Shown: positions 34,196 through 43,605 of the stretch, piece after piece
How positions within the stretch are numbered: position 1 is the stretch's first letter
Layout of the letters: every line of letters starts with the position of its first letter
Assembly (NCBI GenBank): GCA_019420585.1
Contig: JAHZGX010000019.1
Span: forward strand, 25,550-89,549
Length of the DNA: 64,000 nucleotides
Direction: 5' to 3'
From: Prevotellaceae bacterium
GTDB lineage: Bacteria; Bacteroidota; Bacteroidia; Bacteroidales; Bacteroidaceae
Notes under the pieces: generated by a model
What the model was told of the DNA's origin: nothing
The model's database searches: none
Seen by the model: the letters and a program-made list of their open reading frames with translations, nothing else
Made by a program: the position numbers and the translations under genes

Positions 34196-36391
34196 TTATT
34201 TTTTAATTCCCTTGCGATTATCCTCTATGCGGTTATAAGTCTTGAGTGCCATTTCCCGCACCTGCTGCGAACGTTTCCTGTCCTGACTCATGGCCAGTGC
34301 CACCTTGCTGATGTCGGCATGCCGGAACGATGAGCGGAACCAGCCTAAAGCCTCCAGCAAATCCACAGCGACATCATCATCGGGACATGACTGCACATAC
34401 TCCAGCAATTCATCAACCTTGTAATGCATGGTAGAATTGCGGAACGTGCGTATGGCCTGCTTGCGCGCCTTGACCGTGGCCGAATCATTGTGGCACAGAG
34501 TCTCGACATCCTGCAGACGATATGAATTGGCATACTTGTCAAGCGCGTGAGCAACATAACCCTTTACAGCCTCTCCCTCGGAATAGTCCTTCGAATCAAA
34601 CACACTGTCAAGCCCGGCAATGAGCATCTCGGCCGGATAAAGAGCAGCAGCCTGGCTCACACCGAACTCAATGCGCTTTCCGGTATTGTTGCGCTTGGCC
34701 AGTGTTATGATTGCAGGTACAAGTTCACGGTCACCACGCTTGGCAATAAAATTAAGGCCGTAACGCTGTATCATCTCATAACTGTCATAAGGTATCATTG
34801 ACAGGCATCTGACAAAGTTGTCATCGTCATACAGCGAAAGCAAAGTCATGGCCTCCATACGCACTACCTCCGAACGGTCATTGGTATAGATGTCAAGCAG
34901 GCGGTCAGAACCAATCAAATTGTTGTCGACCAACTGGCGCATGGCCATCGCACGCACAGCAGGATACTCGCTTTCCAGTTGGCCAGCCCACCAGGATGCA
35001 GGACGATTGAGCATCTCATTTGCGTCAAGCCCGTCAACAGCAGAGCGGAAATGAAACGCAGGATCACCAATGCAGTGACTCTCAAGGTATGTATTGTACT
35101 TTGGCAGGTTGCCTACACGCATGCCCAACCCCAGCATGCCGATATAACGGTCTGACCATTTGTCCTGCAACACATTGACACTGTTGGCAATCGTAGCGGC
35201 GGTCATCCCCTCGTCAAATATATAAGAACCGGCTATATTGCGAGGCAAGTGGAATGACCCGTTGAAGCAGGCATCGAGTATCACGAGACGGCAATTGGGA
35301 GTAAAGCCGGCAAAATCCTCTACATAAAGATTAAGTTTGCGGTTCTCTATAGAGTCATGCATGCGGTGTTCCTCACTCTCTTCGTCCTGGAACCACTCAA
35401 GTGGAACGCCTCCAAGATTGCGGGATATATTAGCCTTGAGGCTGTCATCCGGGGTACCCTTCCCGCGGTGGCGCCGATAGACATGGCTTACATAGTCCTT
35501 AAGCAGGTGCACCATCTCTGCCGGAGTTTCCGGATCCGGCTCATCATTGAGATATTCAATCTGGTCAAGGCCATGATGATGCAGCAGGGCCACATCCAGG
35601 TTGCGCCGCTGCAATTCGGTCATGAGTCGGTTCTTCACCGATTTGTCACGCTTGTGGTCAATATACTCAATACCCTGTACGCGCGTCTGCATCCAAGGGA
35701 AATTCTGCAGATAGGCTCCCTTCTCGTCTATGCGTGCAACGATAGACTCAGACACGAATCCGTGCCCGGCAAAGAACAGCAACTGGTCCAGGATGTTATT
35801 CTCGGCACGCAATTTGACGATCTTGTCCAGATAGCGGCGCAGCAAAGTGTACTTGTCATCAACCCCATTGTCTATTGCCTTGATACGGCCGGAATAGATA
35901 TCGGGAGAGAGATACTGGGGAGAGTCGGCCCGCAACGAGTAATAGAAATACAGCGGACTGACAGAATCCTGCCTCAGATAATCAAATTTCAGGTCAAAAT
36001 CATCATAAAACCTATCGCTCGGTACCGATGACTCCTCCCAAGGAAAGGTGGCCTGATTCATCTTGAAAGCCGATGTGAGATGCTGGGCATCGCGTATCAT
36101 CGGAATAGGAATGTCGCCAATAAAGACCGCCCCCTCAATGGGATTCTTCTTGTCCCGGTATAGTTTGAGCAACTGTTTCCTTATCTTGTCGGGGCTGTCT
36201 GTGTCGTCCTTGATGATGATTGGCTTTAGCCCATCTTCGGCAATTGAGTGGGCATAAGCCTCAACCTCACCGGCTGCCTGAGCATAACTCTCAGGGTCGA
36301 TGACAATGGCAAATCCACGTGTAATACCATGAGCCGAGACCATGGATCCTATCACCATGGCTCCCATAAACAGATACTTTTGTATTCCCAT
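34196..36391 (-). CDS. secreted C25 (gingipain)-like peptidase with HEAT-like repeats
   Basis: The 731-residue protein starts with a signal peptide (about residues 1-21). The first 450 residues resemble clan CD peptidases of family C25: alternating strands (GFAIVID, EGAVFIGDIPIP), an aspartate-rich ESSVPSDRFYDDFD region, and a probable catalytic pair, His in LLHHHGLDQ (residues 271-273) and Cys375 in LVILDACFNGSF, which matches the gingipain ACxNGxF motif. Residues about 470-725 are repeated helical pairs (YPAVRAMAMRQLVDNNL, SEVVRMEAMTLLSLYDDD) of HEAT or armadillo type. No type IX tail is evident. It is the fourth gene of the operon; with the C1A enzyme it would supply extracellular or periplasmic proteolysis. 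Confidence 0.82.
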   Translation of the reverse strand: MGIQKYLFMGAMVIGSMVSAHGITRGFAIVIDPESYAQAAGEVEAYAHSIAEDGLKPIIIKDDTDSPDKIRKQLLKLYRDKKNPIEGAVFIGDIPIPMIRDAQHLTSAFKMNQATFPWEESSVPSDRFYDDFDLKFDYLRQDSVSPLYFYYSLRADSPQYLSPDIYSGRIKAIDNGVDDKYTLLRRYLDKIVKLRAENNILDQLLFFAGHGFVSESIVARIDEKGAYLQNFPWMQTRVQGIEYIDHKRDKSVKNRLMTELQRRNLDVALLHHHGLDQIEYLNDEPDPETPAEMVHLLKDYVSHVYRRHRGKGTPDDSLKANISRNLGGVPLEWFQDEESEEHRMHDSIENRKLNLYVEDFAGFTPNCRLVILDACFNGSFHLPRNIAGSYIFDEGMTAATIANSVNVLQDKWSDRYIGMLGLGMRVGNLPKYNTYLESHCIGDPAFHFRSAVDGLDANEMLNRPASWWAGQLESEYPAVRAMAMRQLVDNNLIGSDRLLDIYTNDRSEVVRMEAMTLLSLYDDDNFVRCLSMIPYDSYEMIQRYGLNFIAKRGDRELVPAIITLAKRNNTGKRIEFGVSQAAALYPAEMLIAGLDSVFDSKDYSEGEAVKGYVAHALDKYANSYRLQDVETLCHNDSATVKARKQAIRTFRNSTMHYKVDELLEYVQSCPDDDVAVDLLEALGWFRSSFRHADISKVALAMSQDRKRSQQVREMALKTYNRIEDNRKGIKK

Positions 36392-36442
36392 GACTCTTTA
36401 ATATGTAATATCTATATATACTCTGTATTATTCCTTAAACGG

Positions 36443-38008
36443 TCAGAAGATGAAACCCACACGGGCACCGGCATAATAACGATTCCCGTTACCGAAATCA
36501 CTATTATGGATTTGGCCCACATAGCCGCCCTCCAAGGACATCTCCAGCCAGGCTCTGTATTTCATGAAAACCAAGGGGAACGCATATGTGACCTCTGCAC
36601 CTGCCTGACAGCAGTCTGCAGTGAGCACACTAAACTGCGGGCTGGTATACAGCCCCATGACCTTGTCATAAGTAGCAGGCATATTCGAGATATCCAGTTT
36701 GTTATCAAGTGCAATTCGGCAACCGACGTTTACCCTGGGGGCAAGCCACCCCTTCTTTATGGGGAAACGCCTTGTCACCGAAGCAGCCACAAGGGCGTTT
36801 GTGTAAGATTCCTTGGCCGCATATATCTTGTTCGTTGTCTCTGAATTATCGACATCAGCAGTAACCTCAGCCTGAAAAACAGGAAGTCCGGAAGCGTTAA
36901 TCCGGTCAAGACGATAAGCCACGCCAGCCTGCATGTAATTACCTTCAAGGTGGTCTGCTTCATTGATGACATCATATATAAGATTGCCATCGGCATCCGT
37001 GCTTGAACGCTGGGTGTACCAGCGCCCCTTGGTATTGACCATGGACGCATGAAGCGTGAAATTATGTATCATACGGCCCGAAGTCCTCAGCATCAGACGG
37101 TCGGTCACCGTGATTCCGCTGCCCCGATAGCGCCCTCCCTTATATTTGAGGCTTGACCCGCCGTCTACGGCATCCTCATGTTCGCCAAAATATTCTATCT
37201 GCAAGAAATCTGACAAACGGGCATCGGCTGTATTATTGAGCGAATACTGCAACTGCACACCATATCTGGTGCCATTATACTTACGCGTGTATCCCAACGC
37301 ATCTTTTGTCTCATAGACACCAAGTCCCTGGAAAAGGAACACATATTGTTTGGTGGTGGTACGCAATACCGTATGCGACACCTGCTCGGAGAGCCACCTG
37401 ACATTGGCCGAAGCACCCACAGCATGACGCCCCATACGGTACTCCACACCAGGTGCAAGGTTGAATCTCATCCCTTTGATTTCAGGGCGTGGATCCTTTT
37501 GCGTTGCCGAACTGCCTACATCATATTTGGCTCGGAGTGCAAGTGTAAGCCTGTCATTAAGCGCATATGCCGCCGCCCCATCAAGGCGAAACACTTCATT
37601 GCCGAACTTGCTCTTCAATGAGTCGGCTATAATATAAGGATTGTTTGGAGAGATGAACAAGGTATTGTTCCAGCAACGGTCCCTAAGGGTTGAGTTCTCA
37701 TAGACAAGTCCGCCGGCAAATGTAACCTTGCTCACACGCTTCATTCCTGTAAACGAGGCGACCCATGAGTTGAGGCGGCCTGGTTCATCAACAAGATGGA
37801 AATCACCGCCCGCATGCCGGTAACCCACATGGATGTCGGCAATGTCAGTAAGCGGCATGTACCGAAGTGACACTGGACTCTCACTACCATACGTGACGTT
37901 GCCGAGATACTGACGGTCACGATAATCAGCCTTGGCATAATCCTGAGCCTGTGACACAGCAGCCGTAGCACAAAGGAGTGCGAGTAATATGTATAGACGG
38001 TGACTCAT
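36443..38008 (-). CDS. DUF6850 outer-membrane beta-barrel protein
   Basis: The 521-residue product (ATG at 38008, giving the signal peptide MSHRLYILLALLCATAAVSQ) is rich in alternating aromatic and polar residues and ends in a phenylalanine after beta strands (YYAGARVGFIF), as outer-membrane barrels do. The pattern DYRDRQYLGNVTYGSESPVS and the company of a DUF4876 protein fit the DUF6850 family. An in-frame ATG at 38113 would add 35 residues without signal-peptide character and run through an upstream hairpin. Its function is unknown; it may export or hold the protease partners, or act as a specific pore. Confidence 0.82.
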   Translation of the reverse strand: MSHRLYILLALLCATAAVSQAQDYAKADYRDRQYLGNVTYGSESPVSLRYMPLTDIADIHVGYRHAGGDFHLVDEPGRLNSWVASFTGMKRVSKVTFAGGLVYENSTLRDRCWNNTLFISPNNPYIIADSLKSKFGNEVFRLDGAAAYALNDRLTLALRAKYDVGSSATQKDPRPEIKGMRFNLAPGVEYRMGRHAVGASANVRWLSEQVSHTVLRTTTKQYVFLFQGLGVYETKDALGYTRKYNGTRYGVQLQYSLNNTADARLSDFLQIEYFGEHEDAVDGGSSLKYKGGRYRGSGITVTDRLMLRTSGRMIHNFTLHASMVNTKGRWYTQRSSTDADGNLIYDVINEADHLEGNYMQAGVAYRLDRINASGLPVFQAEVTADVDNSETTNKIYAAKESYTNALVAASVTRRFPIKKGWLAPRVNVGCRIALDNKLDISNMPATYDKVMGLYTSPQFSVLTADCCQAGAEVTYAFPLVFMKYRAWLEMSLEGGYVGQIHNSDFGNGNRYYAGARVGFIF

Positions 38009-38068
38009 ATACTTGCTTTTATAACTTTGAATTTCAAAACCCGGATTTGAAATGATGTGAGAAGTAAG

Positions 38069-38104
38069 GATAAGCGGGAACCGCATGGCAAGTTCCCGCT
38101 TATC
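38069..38104 (-). terminator. perfect hairpin between DUF4876 and DUF6850 genes
   Basis: GATAAGCGGGAAC (38069-38081) pairs perfectly with GTTCCCGCTTATC (38092-38104) over a 10-base loop. No T run follows on the minus strand. It lies inside the operon and may lower expression of the downstream genes or protect the upstream mRNA. Confidence 0.65.
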
Positions 38105-38123
38105 ATGTAGCAACGAAAGAATG

Positions 38124-39356
38124 TCAATCTGCCACAGAAGGGATTACGCCCGGAGTGGGTGTACTGCCACCTACGATGAAATCATTTGAGGAGTTGTTCG
38201 TGTCCTTCAGGATTGCCTTTCCTGCGGCTGTAAAGCCTGCAACCTTGCGGCGAAGGCTCTTGCCCGAATAATCTCCGTTTGAAACACCATCGGCACCGGT
38301 GTACCAAACCATGCCGGCATCATCCTTTGCCTCAATATGCTTATAATGACAAGCAGCATCGGCCGGAACTATGTCAATTGCATCAAGGATGCAGTCAGCA
38401 GGAATCACAAAACAGTTGGTGGTACCACCCGGCAATGGAACAACACTGGTGGGATCAGCGGCATAGTCAACAGGTGACTGGCCATCCTTCAGGCGGGCAA
38501 TCACAATGGCTTGACCTTCTGTTGCAGGCATCATCTCACGGCCAAAGTTCTTCCAGAGAAGAGTCATGTTGGGAATACCCTCAATGCGGGTATCGGCCGG
38601 GAAGGCATTGTCGGCATAGAGTTGCCAGTCGGCATTCTCAAGATTCACAGGTGACTGGACGTCACCCTCTGACAATTCGCGTGCGCTATGGTTAATGGGA
38701 TTGGAAGCCACGACAATGCTGGTACGAGGCTGAATGGGGAACTGAGTGCCATCGCCGGGGAAGCACTGCACGTGGGAAGTCAAGGGATATTTGCCATTGG
38801 TATACTTGCCATTGGTCATCCACACTGATGCCTGATCCTTGTTCCATGTTCCAACAGCCATACCATAGTCCACCACGCCCATGATGATTCCATCAAGATA
38901 CTGCACCTCATCGGTGTTGTTATATATCTCATAAAAGGCATCCTGGAAATAGAAGTCAGGCACACCCGAGAAATACACCTCCTTGAAGACGAGTGTACTG
39001 CCCACTGTGGCAATAAGATCAATCTCAACAGTTTTATCGGCAAACACGTCAACGCCGGTCTGCACACCATTGAGATTGAAATCGGCGGTCTCACCTGACA
39101 CCGTGAAATTATAAGTACCGGGAGTCAAAGTCACCGTGGCAGTTCCGTCCACAACCTGAGCCACGCTTTCCTGTGATGTAACGGTGTTGAACACAGTAAC
39201 AGCCATTGAGGTCACATCGCTGAAAGATGACACCTCGGATGGAAGTTTCACATTGACGGTAACCGTGTGCTTGGCAGATGGGTCATCATTGTTGTCACAG
39301 GAAGCAAACCCAATGAACATTGCCAAAAGAGGCAACAAATAACAAATCTTTTTCAT
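38124..39356 (-). CDS. DUF4876 surface lipoprotein
   Basis: The 410-residue protein has a lipoprotein signal peptide (KKICYLLPLLAMFIGFASCD) with the lipid-modified cysteine at residue 20 followed by acidic residues, a mark of surface export in Bacteroidetes. The next 120 residues look like a beta-sandwich (VTVNVKLPSEVSSFSDVTSM). The rest, with FKEVYFSGVPDFYFQDAFYE and YNNTDEVQYLDGIIMGV, matches the lamin-tail-like DUF4876 region. It lies between the TonB receptor and the barrel protein and could act as its surface ligand-binding lid. The ligand is unknown. Confidence 0.86.
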   Translation of the reverse strand: MKKICYLLPLLAMFIGFASCDNNDDPSAKHTVTVNVKLPSEVSSFSDVTSMAVTVFNTVTSQESVAQVVDGTATVTLTPGTYNFTVSGETADFNLNGVQTGVDVFADKTVEIDLIATVGSTLVFKEVYFSGVPDFYFQDAFYEIYNNTDEVQYLDGIIMGVVDYGMAVGTWNKDQASVWMTNGKYTNGKYPLTSHVQCFPGDGTQFPIQPRTSIVVASNPINHSARELSEGDVQSPVNLENADWQLYADNAFPADTRIEGIPNMTLLWKNFGREMMPATEGQAIVIARLKDGQSPVDYAADPTSVVPLPGGTTNCFVIPADCILDAIDIVPADAACHYKHIEAKDDAGMVWYTGADGVSNGDYSGKSLRRKVAGFTAAGKAILKDTNNSSNDFIVGGSTPTPGVIPSVAD

Positions 39357-39403
39357 TGATTGAGAATACTTTAATATAAACTAATAAAAAACAGATATCT
39401 TTC

Positions 39404-42349
39404 TTAGAACTTTAACTTGACTTCGGCACCGAAGTACATTGGAATCGTAATATCACGCCACCCTGTAGAGGTCTGCAACTTGTGGGTCTTTATAAGTTTC
39501 AGGAAATTGTTGGCCATGAACGAGAGTTCAAAGATACGCCCCAACTCCTTTGTAAGCCTAAAGTTAAGAATTGCCGATGTTGGCAGCACCTCTGTACCGA
39601 AAGCGCGGGGATGGGCATACGTTGCAACCATATAACGATATATGCCATCATTCTGGAAACCAGGCTGCCATGAGATAAACTCACCGTTGGCATCAAGGAA
39701 ACCAACCGGATTGACAGCAGATACCTCACGCCCTGGTGAGAATGGATCCGGAGTCCTATACACAAGATTACGGCCGCTGCCATCCTCATATATGGCACGG
39801 TATGCCTCTCTCCAGATCACTTGCAGAGTGGTTGTGAAAATCATCTGCAACTTCGGGATATGAGTTATGAAACGAAAGTTAGTGTTGAAGCGCGACGATA
39901 CGGTTCCACTACCACCGGGCATCAGCGGGATATAAGGGTAAATGTCCCCGTTGACTGTACTTGAGACCGGAGCGTAATAATCCGCCACAGAACGGCGCTT
40001 GATGTGTATATAGGAACCATCGGCCGAAATGCCGGTCTTGATGGCCTGTATCTGAGCAAGGTTCAACTGATACTCTATGCCCCATTTGCGAGTCTCCGCG
40101 CTATTGGACGGCATCGCATAAGTGAAAAAATAGTTCCGTGGCACTACTGCCGCATCACTCCATATGCCAGCAGACTCATATTGCACGCGCCCTTCACTGT
40201 AACGCACCCCATCAATATTGTCAGGGGTTGTATAGCGGTTGGCATGCATCAGCACTGGCTGTGCCACATAACCAAACTCATTCTTGCCGCGCTCATTAAA
40301 GTAATTCACCATGCCGTTGACACGTCCTATGCGGAATGACAAACCTGCCTCAATCTTATTGCTGCGTGCAGGTTTGAGATGAGGATTGGCAGTATTGTCA
40401 ATCACCTTGGTTGACATGACCGCGATTGACTTACCCTTATCCCCCGAAACATCATCACGGAAAAGCATGGTGTATGAAGTAACGTCAAAATATGCTTTGT
40501 CTGGATAAAACTGCATCATGGCAGGTGCCTTCATTGCAATGCCATATCCACCCACCACATTCAGTTCCTGAAACAGGCGGTTGTTGGCTGGATTGAGTAT
40601 ATTATAGTCAATGTTCACACGCGGTTCCACACCGGTCATATTGCCACGAAGTGCCTGCACACGGTCAATAAAAGTGGTTGACAGGCGGGCTCCTGCCTGT
40701 GCTGTGAGTGAAGTGGTGCCAATAGGTGTGGTATACTTGTCTTCGACAAACCAGGCAAGGACGTTCATAGCGGGAATTGAGCTGAAGACTCGAGGACGTA
40801 TCGACTGATTATTGGTAATCTGCGGAGGTCGTGTCTGGTCAAATGTCATGCCGGCACCGTAGTTCTTGTTCATACGCCACTCTGCACCCGCTTTCAAATT
40901 CATAAATGCGTCATTGCCCAGCACGAAAAGTTTGTTTCCCTTAATCTGAGCATACAGGTCAAGTGGCCGCCCACTGATACGGCTCCAGGCATAATAAGTG
41001 GATGACAGGTAAAAGGTCTGGTATTCTGAATCAACCGTAGCATTTCCCACGGGCGTTATGCCAGACTGGAGTATCACCTGACGGTTGGCATAATCGGACT
41101 CACGGAGGAAGTTGGCCGATGCGGCATACGTCAGAGAAGAAATCCACGGCAGTTGCAGGTTCCAGTTGCCCTCTACTGACAAGCGTCCGCCTATAGTCTT
41201 GTTATGCATACGCTCATTATACGTGAGTTCCGGATCCGTGCGCTCATTGTTAAGACTACTGAAGAAAGAGAGATGTGCACTGAACGACATAGGTCGTCTG
41301 CTCTTCATGAAGACATTACTGTATCCACCACCAAAGGTAATACGGTCATAGCCTATATACTTCTTCCTTATATCACTGTATGACTGTGAATAATCTGCAG
41401 TAAAATTGAAGGCACTACCGTTGCGGAGAGAAAATCCCTTACCTGCGTACACAAGTTTGGAGTTAGGGTCAGCCTTCAACTTCACCTCGAGCGGAGTGGC
41501 ACCGACACGTGACTTCACGATAACGGCACCCGAAGTCAAATTGCCATATTCTACAGAGGGGATACCACGTATGACCTCAACAGACTCGATATTATCCGGA
41601 GACACAAGCCGAAGGTCAACCCCTTTGCCTGCAGTAGACTGCACAGGTGTGGTTCCCGCCTTGCTTGTACTCAATGTCTGCATATTGGCATCATTAGACA
41701 TTGGGGTGCCATCAACAACCACCAGCGTTCCCATAGCATTATTGGCATTGCTGCCAATCTCCCTGATCTGAGCCTGCCCTATGCTATTCAAGTCTGGATT
41801 CTTGGTGACATTGCCTGGCACAAGTTGCATAAGATCCTCCAGGCTTTTAGGTTGGATATGCTGTACGGCCGTTCTGTCTATCTTCGATATTGCCCCCATC
41901 CGCTTGCTCTGAGCAGTCACCGTCACCTCGTCAAGCGAAAGACTCAGTGGGCTAAGTTTAATAAGAAGTGGCTTTGGCGAAGTGGTTACCTTTACGGTAT
42001 GGTCATAAACCTGGTAGCCGGTATATCTTACCTCAATATTATATGTACCCAGACGAAGGTTGCGTATTGAGAACTCACCTCTTGCATCAGTCTCGGCCCA
42101 AATGTTGCGATCGGGAAACAGCACCCTGACAAACTCAAGAGGCTCACCTGTATCTGCATCGGTAACACGCCCGCTGAGCGTCAGTGTATCCGGCACCGCA
42201 GCAACGGCACGCAAATTGCTGGCACAACACAGCAATAGTGATAAGACAAGAAAAATTGCATAAAACGGGGTATCACTACCCTGTTTTAGGTGAGAGGTAA
42301 AAAGCACAGCCTCAGAATGGCTCAAGAAAACGCGCAATCTATTGATCAT
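39404..42349 (-). CDS. TonB-dependent outer-membrane receptor
   Basis: The 981-residue receptor (ATG at 42349; a GTG at 42367 is less likely) has a long signal peptide with the hydrophobic core TPFYAIFLVLSLLLC. A carboxypeptidase-D-like regulatory domain follows (LSGRVTDADTGEPLEFVRVL), then a plug domain (SLDEVTVTAQSKRMGAI as the TonB-box region, LVVVDGTPMSNDANM, VEVIRGIPSVEYGNLTSGAV) and a 22-strand barrel ending in YFGAEVKLKF. It imports a ligand into the periplasm using TonB energy. No SusD-type partner is present; the neighbours are DUF4876, a barrel, two peptidases and an HmuY-like protein, which points to a haem-, metal- or peptide-linked ligand rather than a polysaccharide. Confidence 0.95.
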   Translation of the reverse strand: MINRLRVFLSHSEAVLFTSHLKQGSDTPFYAIFLVLSLLLCCASNLRAVAAVPDTLTLSGRVTDADTGEPLEFVRVLFPDRNIWAETDARGEFSIRNLRLGTYNIEVRYTGYQVYDHTVKVTTSPKPLLIKLSPLSLSLDEVTVTAQSKRMGAISKIDRTAVQHIQPKSLEDLMQLVPGNVTKNPDLNSIGQAQIREIGSNANNAMGTLVVVDGTPMSNDANMQTLSTSKAGTTPVQSTAGKGVDLRLVSPDNIESVEVIRGIPSVEYGNLTSGAVIVKSRVGATPLEVKLKADPNSKLVYAGKGFSLRNGSAFNFTADYSQSYSDIRKKYIGYDRITFGGGYSNVFMKSRRPMSFSAHLSFFSSLNNERTDPELTYNERMHNKTIGGRLSVEGNWNLQLPWISSLTYAASANFLRESDYANRQVILQSGITPVGNATVDSEYQTFYLSSTYYAWSRISGRPLDLYAQIKGNKLFVLGNDAFMNLKAGAEWRMNKNYGAGMTFDQTRPPQITNNQSIRPRVFSSIPAMNVLAWFVEDKYTTPIGTTSLTAQAGARLSTTFIDRVQALRGNMTGVEPRVNIDYNILNPANNRLFQELNVVGGYGIAMKAPAMMQFYPDKAYFDVTSYTMLFRDDVSGDKGKSIAVMSTKVIDNTANPHLKPARSNKIEAGLSFRIGRVNGMVNYFNERGKNEFGYVAQPVLMHANRYTTPDNIDGVRYSEGRVQYESAGIWSDAAVVPRNYFFTYAMPSNSAETRKWGIEYQLNLAQIQAIKTGISADGSYIHIKRRSVADYYAPVSSTVNGDIYPYIPLMPGGSGTVSSRFNTNFRFITHIPKLQMIFTTTLQVIWREAYRAIYEDGSGRNLVYRTPDPFSPGREVSAVNPVGFLDANGEFISWQPGFQNDGIYRYMVATYAHPRAFGTEVLPTSAILNFRLTKELGRIFELSFMANNFLKLIKTHKLQTSTGWRDITIPMYFGAEVKLKF

Positions 42350-42436
42350 TATACAATATAAATTCACTTCTTGACAGCGGAACTACCACATGCCACACAG
42401 AGACAGCGTAAAACCGATTCAACAAGTTTCTGACCA

Positions 42437-42444
42437 CAAAAATA
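42437..42444 (-). promoter_or_regulatory. -7 box candidate of the TonB-protease operon
   Basis: TATTTTTG on the minus strand, 87 bases upstream of the receptor ATG. The nearest TTTTG is 26 bases upstream, too far for a standard -33 element, so an activator may be required. Confidence 0.4.
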
Positions 42445-42648
42445 CGCATAATTCTATAATGCACCCCTATCAAAAGGACAGTTATGTCAATCAAAGCAAC
42501 TAAAATCACATCATTTAGGTAGCATTTCCACTCAGAATAGATAACAATTATTCAAAAACACTTTATTTTAATGTGAGTTTGACGAATATCAGTGCTTAAA
42601 AGGAAAAACATATTCCAATCATGGTTTAAGTTGGTTGACTTCTGCTTC

Positions 42649-42715
42649 TGTACGGTTATTAATCATACACATGTACAGTTATCATCCGTACAGCCGTACG
42701 ATTAATAACCGTACA
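42649..42715. promoter_or_regulatory. 67-base nested palindrome with repeated GTAC cores
   Basis: TGTACGGTTATTAATC (42649-42664) has its exact reverse complement at 42700-42715. The 35 bases between are themselves partly symmetric: GTAC occurs at 42650, 42673, 42688, 42696 and 42711, and four of the five sites mirror each other around base 42682. It is about 300 bases upstream of the TonB receptor gene. It may be a multi-site operator or a strong RNA hairpin. The rest of 42445-43040 shows no gene. Confidence 0.75.
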
Positions 42716-43040
42716 TACATATTATATAATATAACTCCGCATGACTTAACTATGGCTGAGACTGTCTGGCAATATATAAAGAGTATTTTCACTAGGTAAT
42801 GGACAGAGCCAGGCCTGCTTTATTGGATGCCCTACATACAAATCCCAAAGATGCAATTCATCAAATCCACATCATTTTCAGATATTTACATAAGAAACAA
42901 GATAAATAATAAGACGTGGTAAAAACACATATTCCCATTCTATATGAGATGGATGTTCTGAACACAAGAGTCATTACCAAAAACACGACCAAAATGACAG
43001 ACTACTTTTCAGGTGCACACGACTTAACTAGAATATTTAC

Positions 43041-43083
43041 AAAAAAGAAGCCGCCCCTTATCCTTCACGGACAAAAGGCGGCT
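43041..43083 (-). terminator. terminator of the ribosomal protein operon
   Basis: AGCCGCC (43049-43055) pairs with GGCGGCT (43077-43083); on the minus strand the stem is followed by TCTTTTTT. It begins 22 bases past the rplQ stop, so it ends the long operon that starts at rpsL. Confidence 0.92.
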
Positions 43084-43104
43084 AACGAACTATGCAATTT
43101 AGAA

Positions 43105-43599
43105 TTATTCGGCTACGGGCTCTGTTGCGGGAGCCTCTGCTGCAGGAGCCTCTGTCACAGGTGCCTCTGCTGCTGCCTCAGCATTCTTCTTTGAAGAGCG
43201 ACGTGTGCGCTTTGCTTTCTTGGCAACCTTAGCCATGTTCTCATCGAAGTCAACGAGTTCGATAAAACACATTGCTGCGTTGTCACTTGCACGGAACCCC
43301 GTCTTGATGATGCGTGTGTAGCCACCGGGACGGTCGCCAACCTTCTGAGAGATTACGGTGAACAACTCAGTGATAGCCTTCTTGTCCTGCAAGTAACTGA
43401 AAACAACACGACGTGAGTTAGTGGTGTCCTGCTTACTCTTGGTAATCAGAGGCTCCACATACTTCTTCAAAGCCTTGGCCTTGGCGAGGGTCGTAGTGAT
43501 TCTTTTGTGCATGATCAGAGATATTGCCATGTTGGACAACATAGCCGCTCTGTGGGATGCAGTACGACCCAGATGATTGAATTTCTTATTATGTCTCAT
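43105..43599 (-). CDS. rplQ: ribosomal protein L17
   Basis: L17 of the large subunit: MRHNKKFNHLGRTASHRAAM is the invariant opening. At 164 residues it is longer than the 120-130 of most bacteria because of a C-terminal tail rich in Ala, Glu, Pro and Thr (EAPVTEAPAAEAPATEP) after a basic KKAKRTRRSSKK segment; such tails occur in Bacteroidetes. Last gene of the operon, 6 bases after rpoA. Confidence 0.98.
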   Translation of the reverse strand: MRHNKKFNHLGRTASHRAAMLSNMAISLIMHKRITTTLAKAKALKKYVEPLITKSKQDTTNSRRVVFSYLQDKKAITELFTVISQKVGDRPGGYTRIIKTGFRASDNAAMCFIELVDFDENMAKVAKKAKRTRRSSKKNAEAAAEAPVTEAPAAEAPATEPVAE

Positions 43600-43605
43600 C
43601 TTCTT

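Noticed and set aside
42916..43194. Plus-strand open frame before and into rplQ
   Set aside because: It overlaps the rplQ coding sequence and its terminator on the opposite strand and has a repetitive cysteine-rich product mirroring the rplQ tail.
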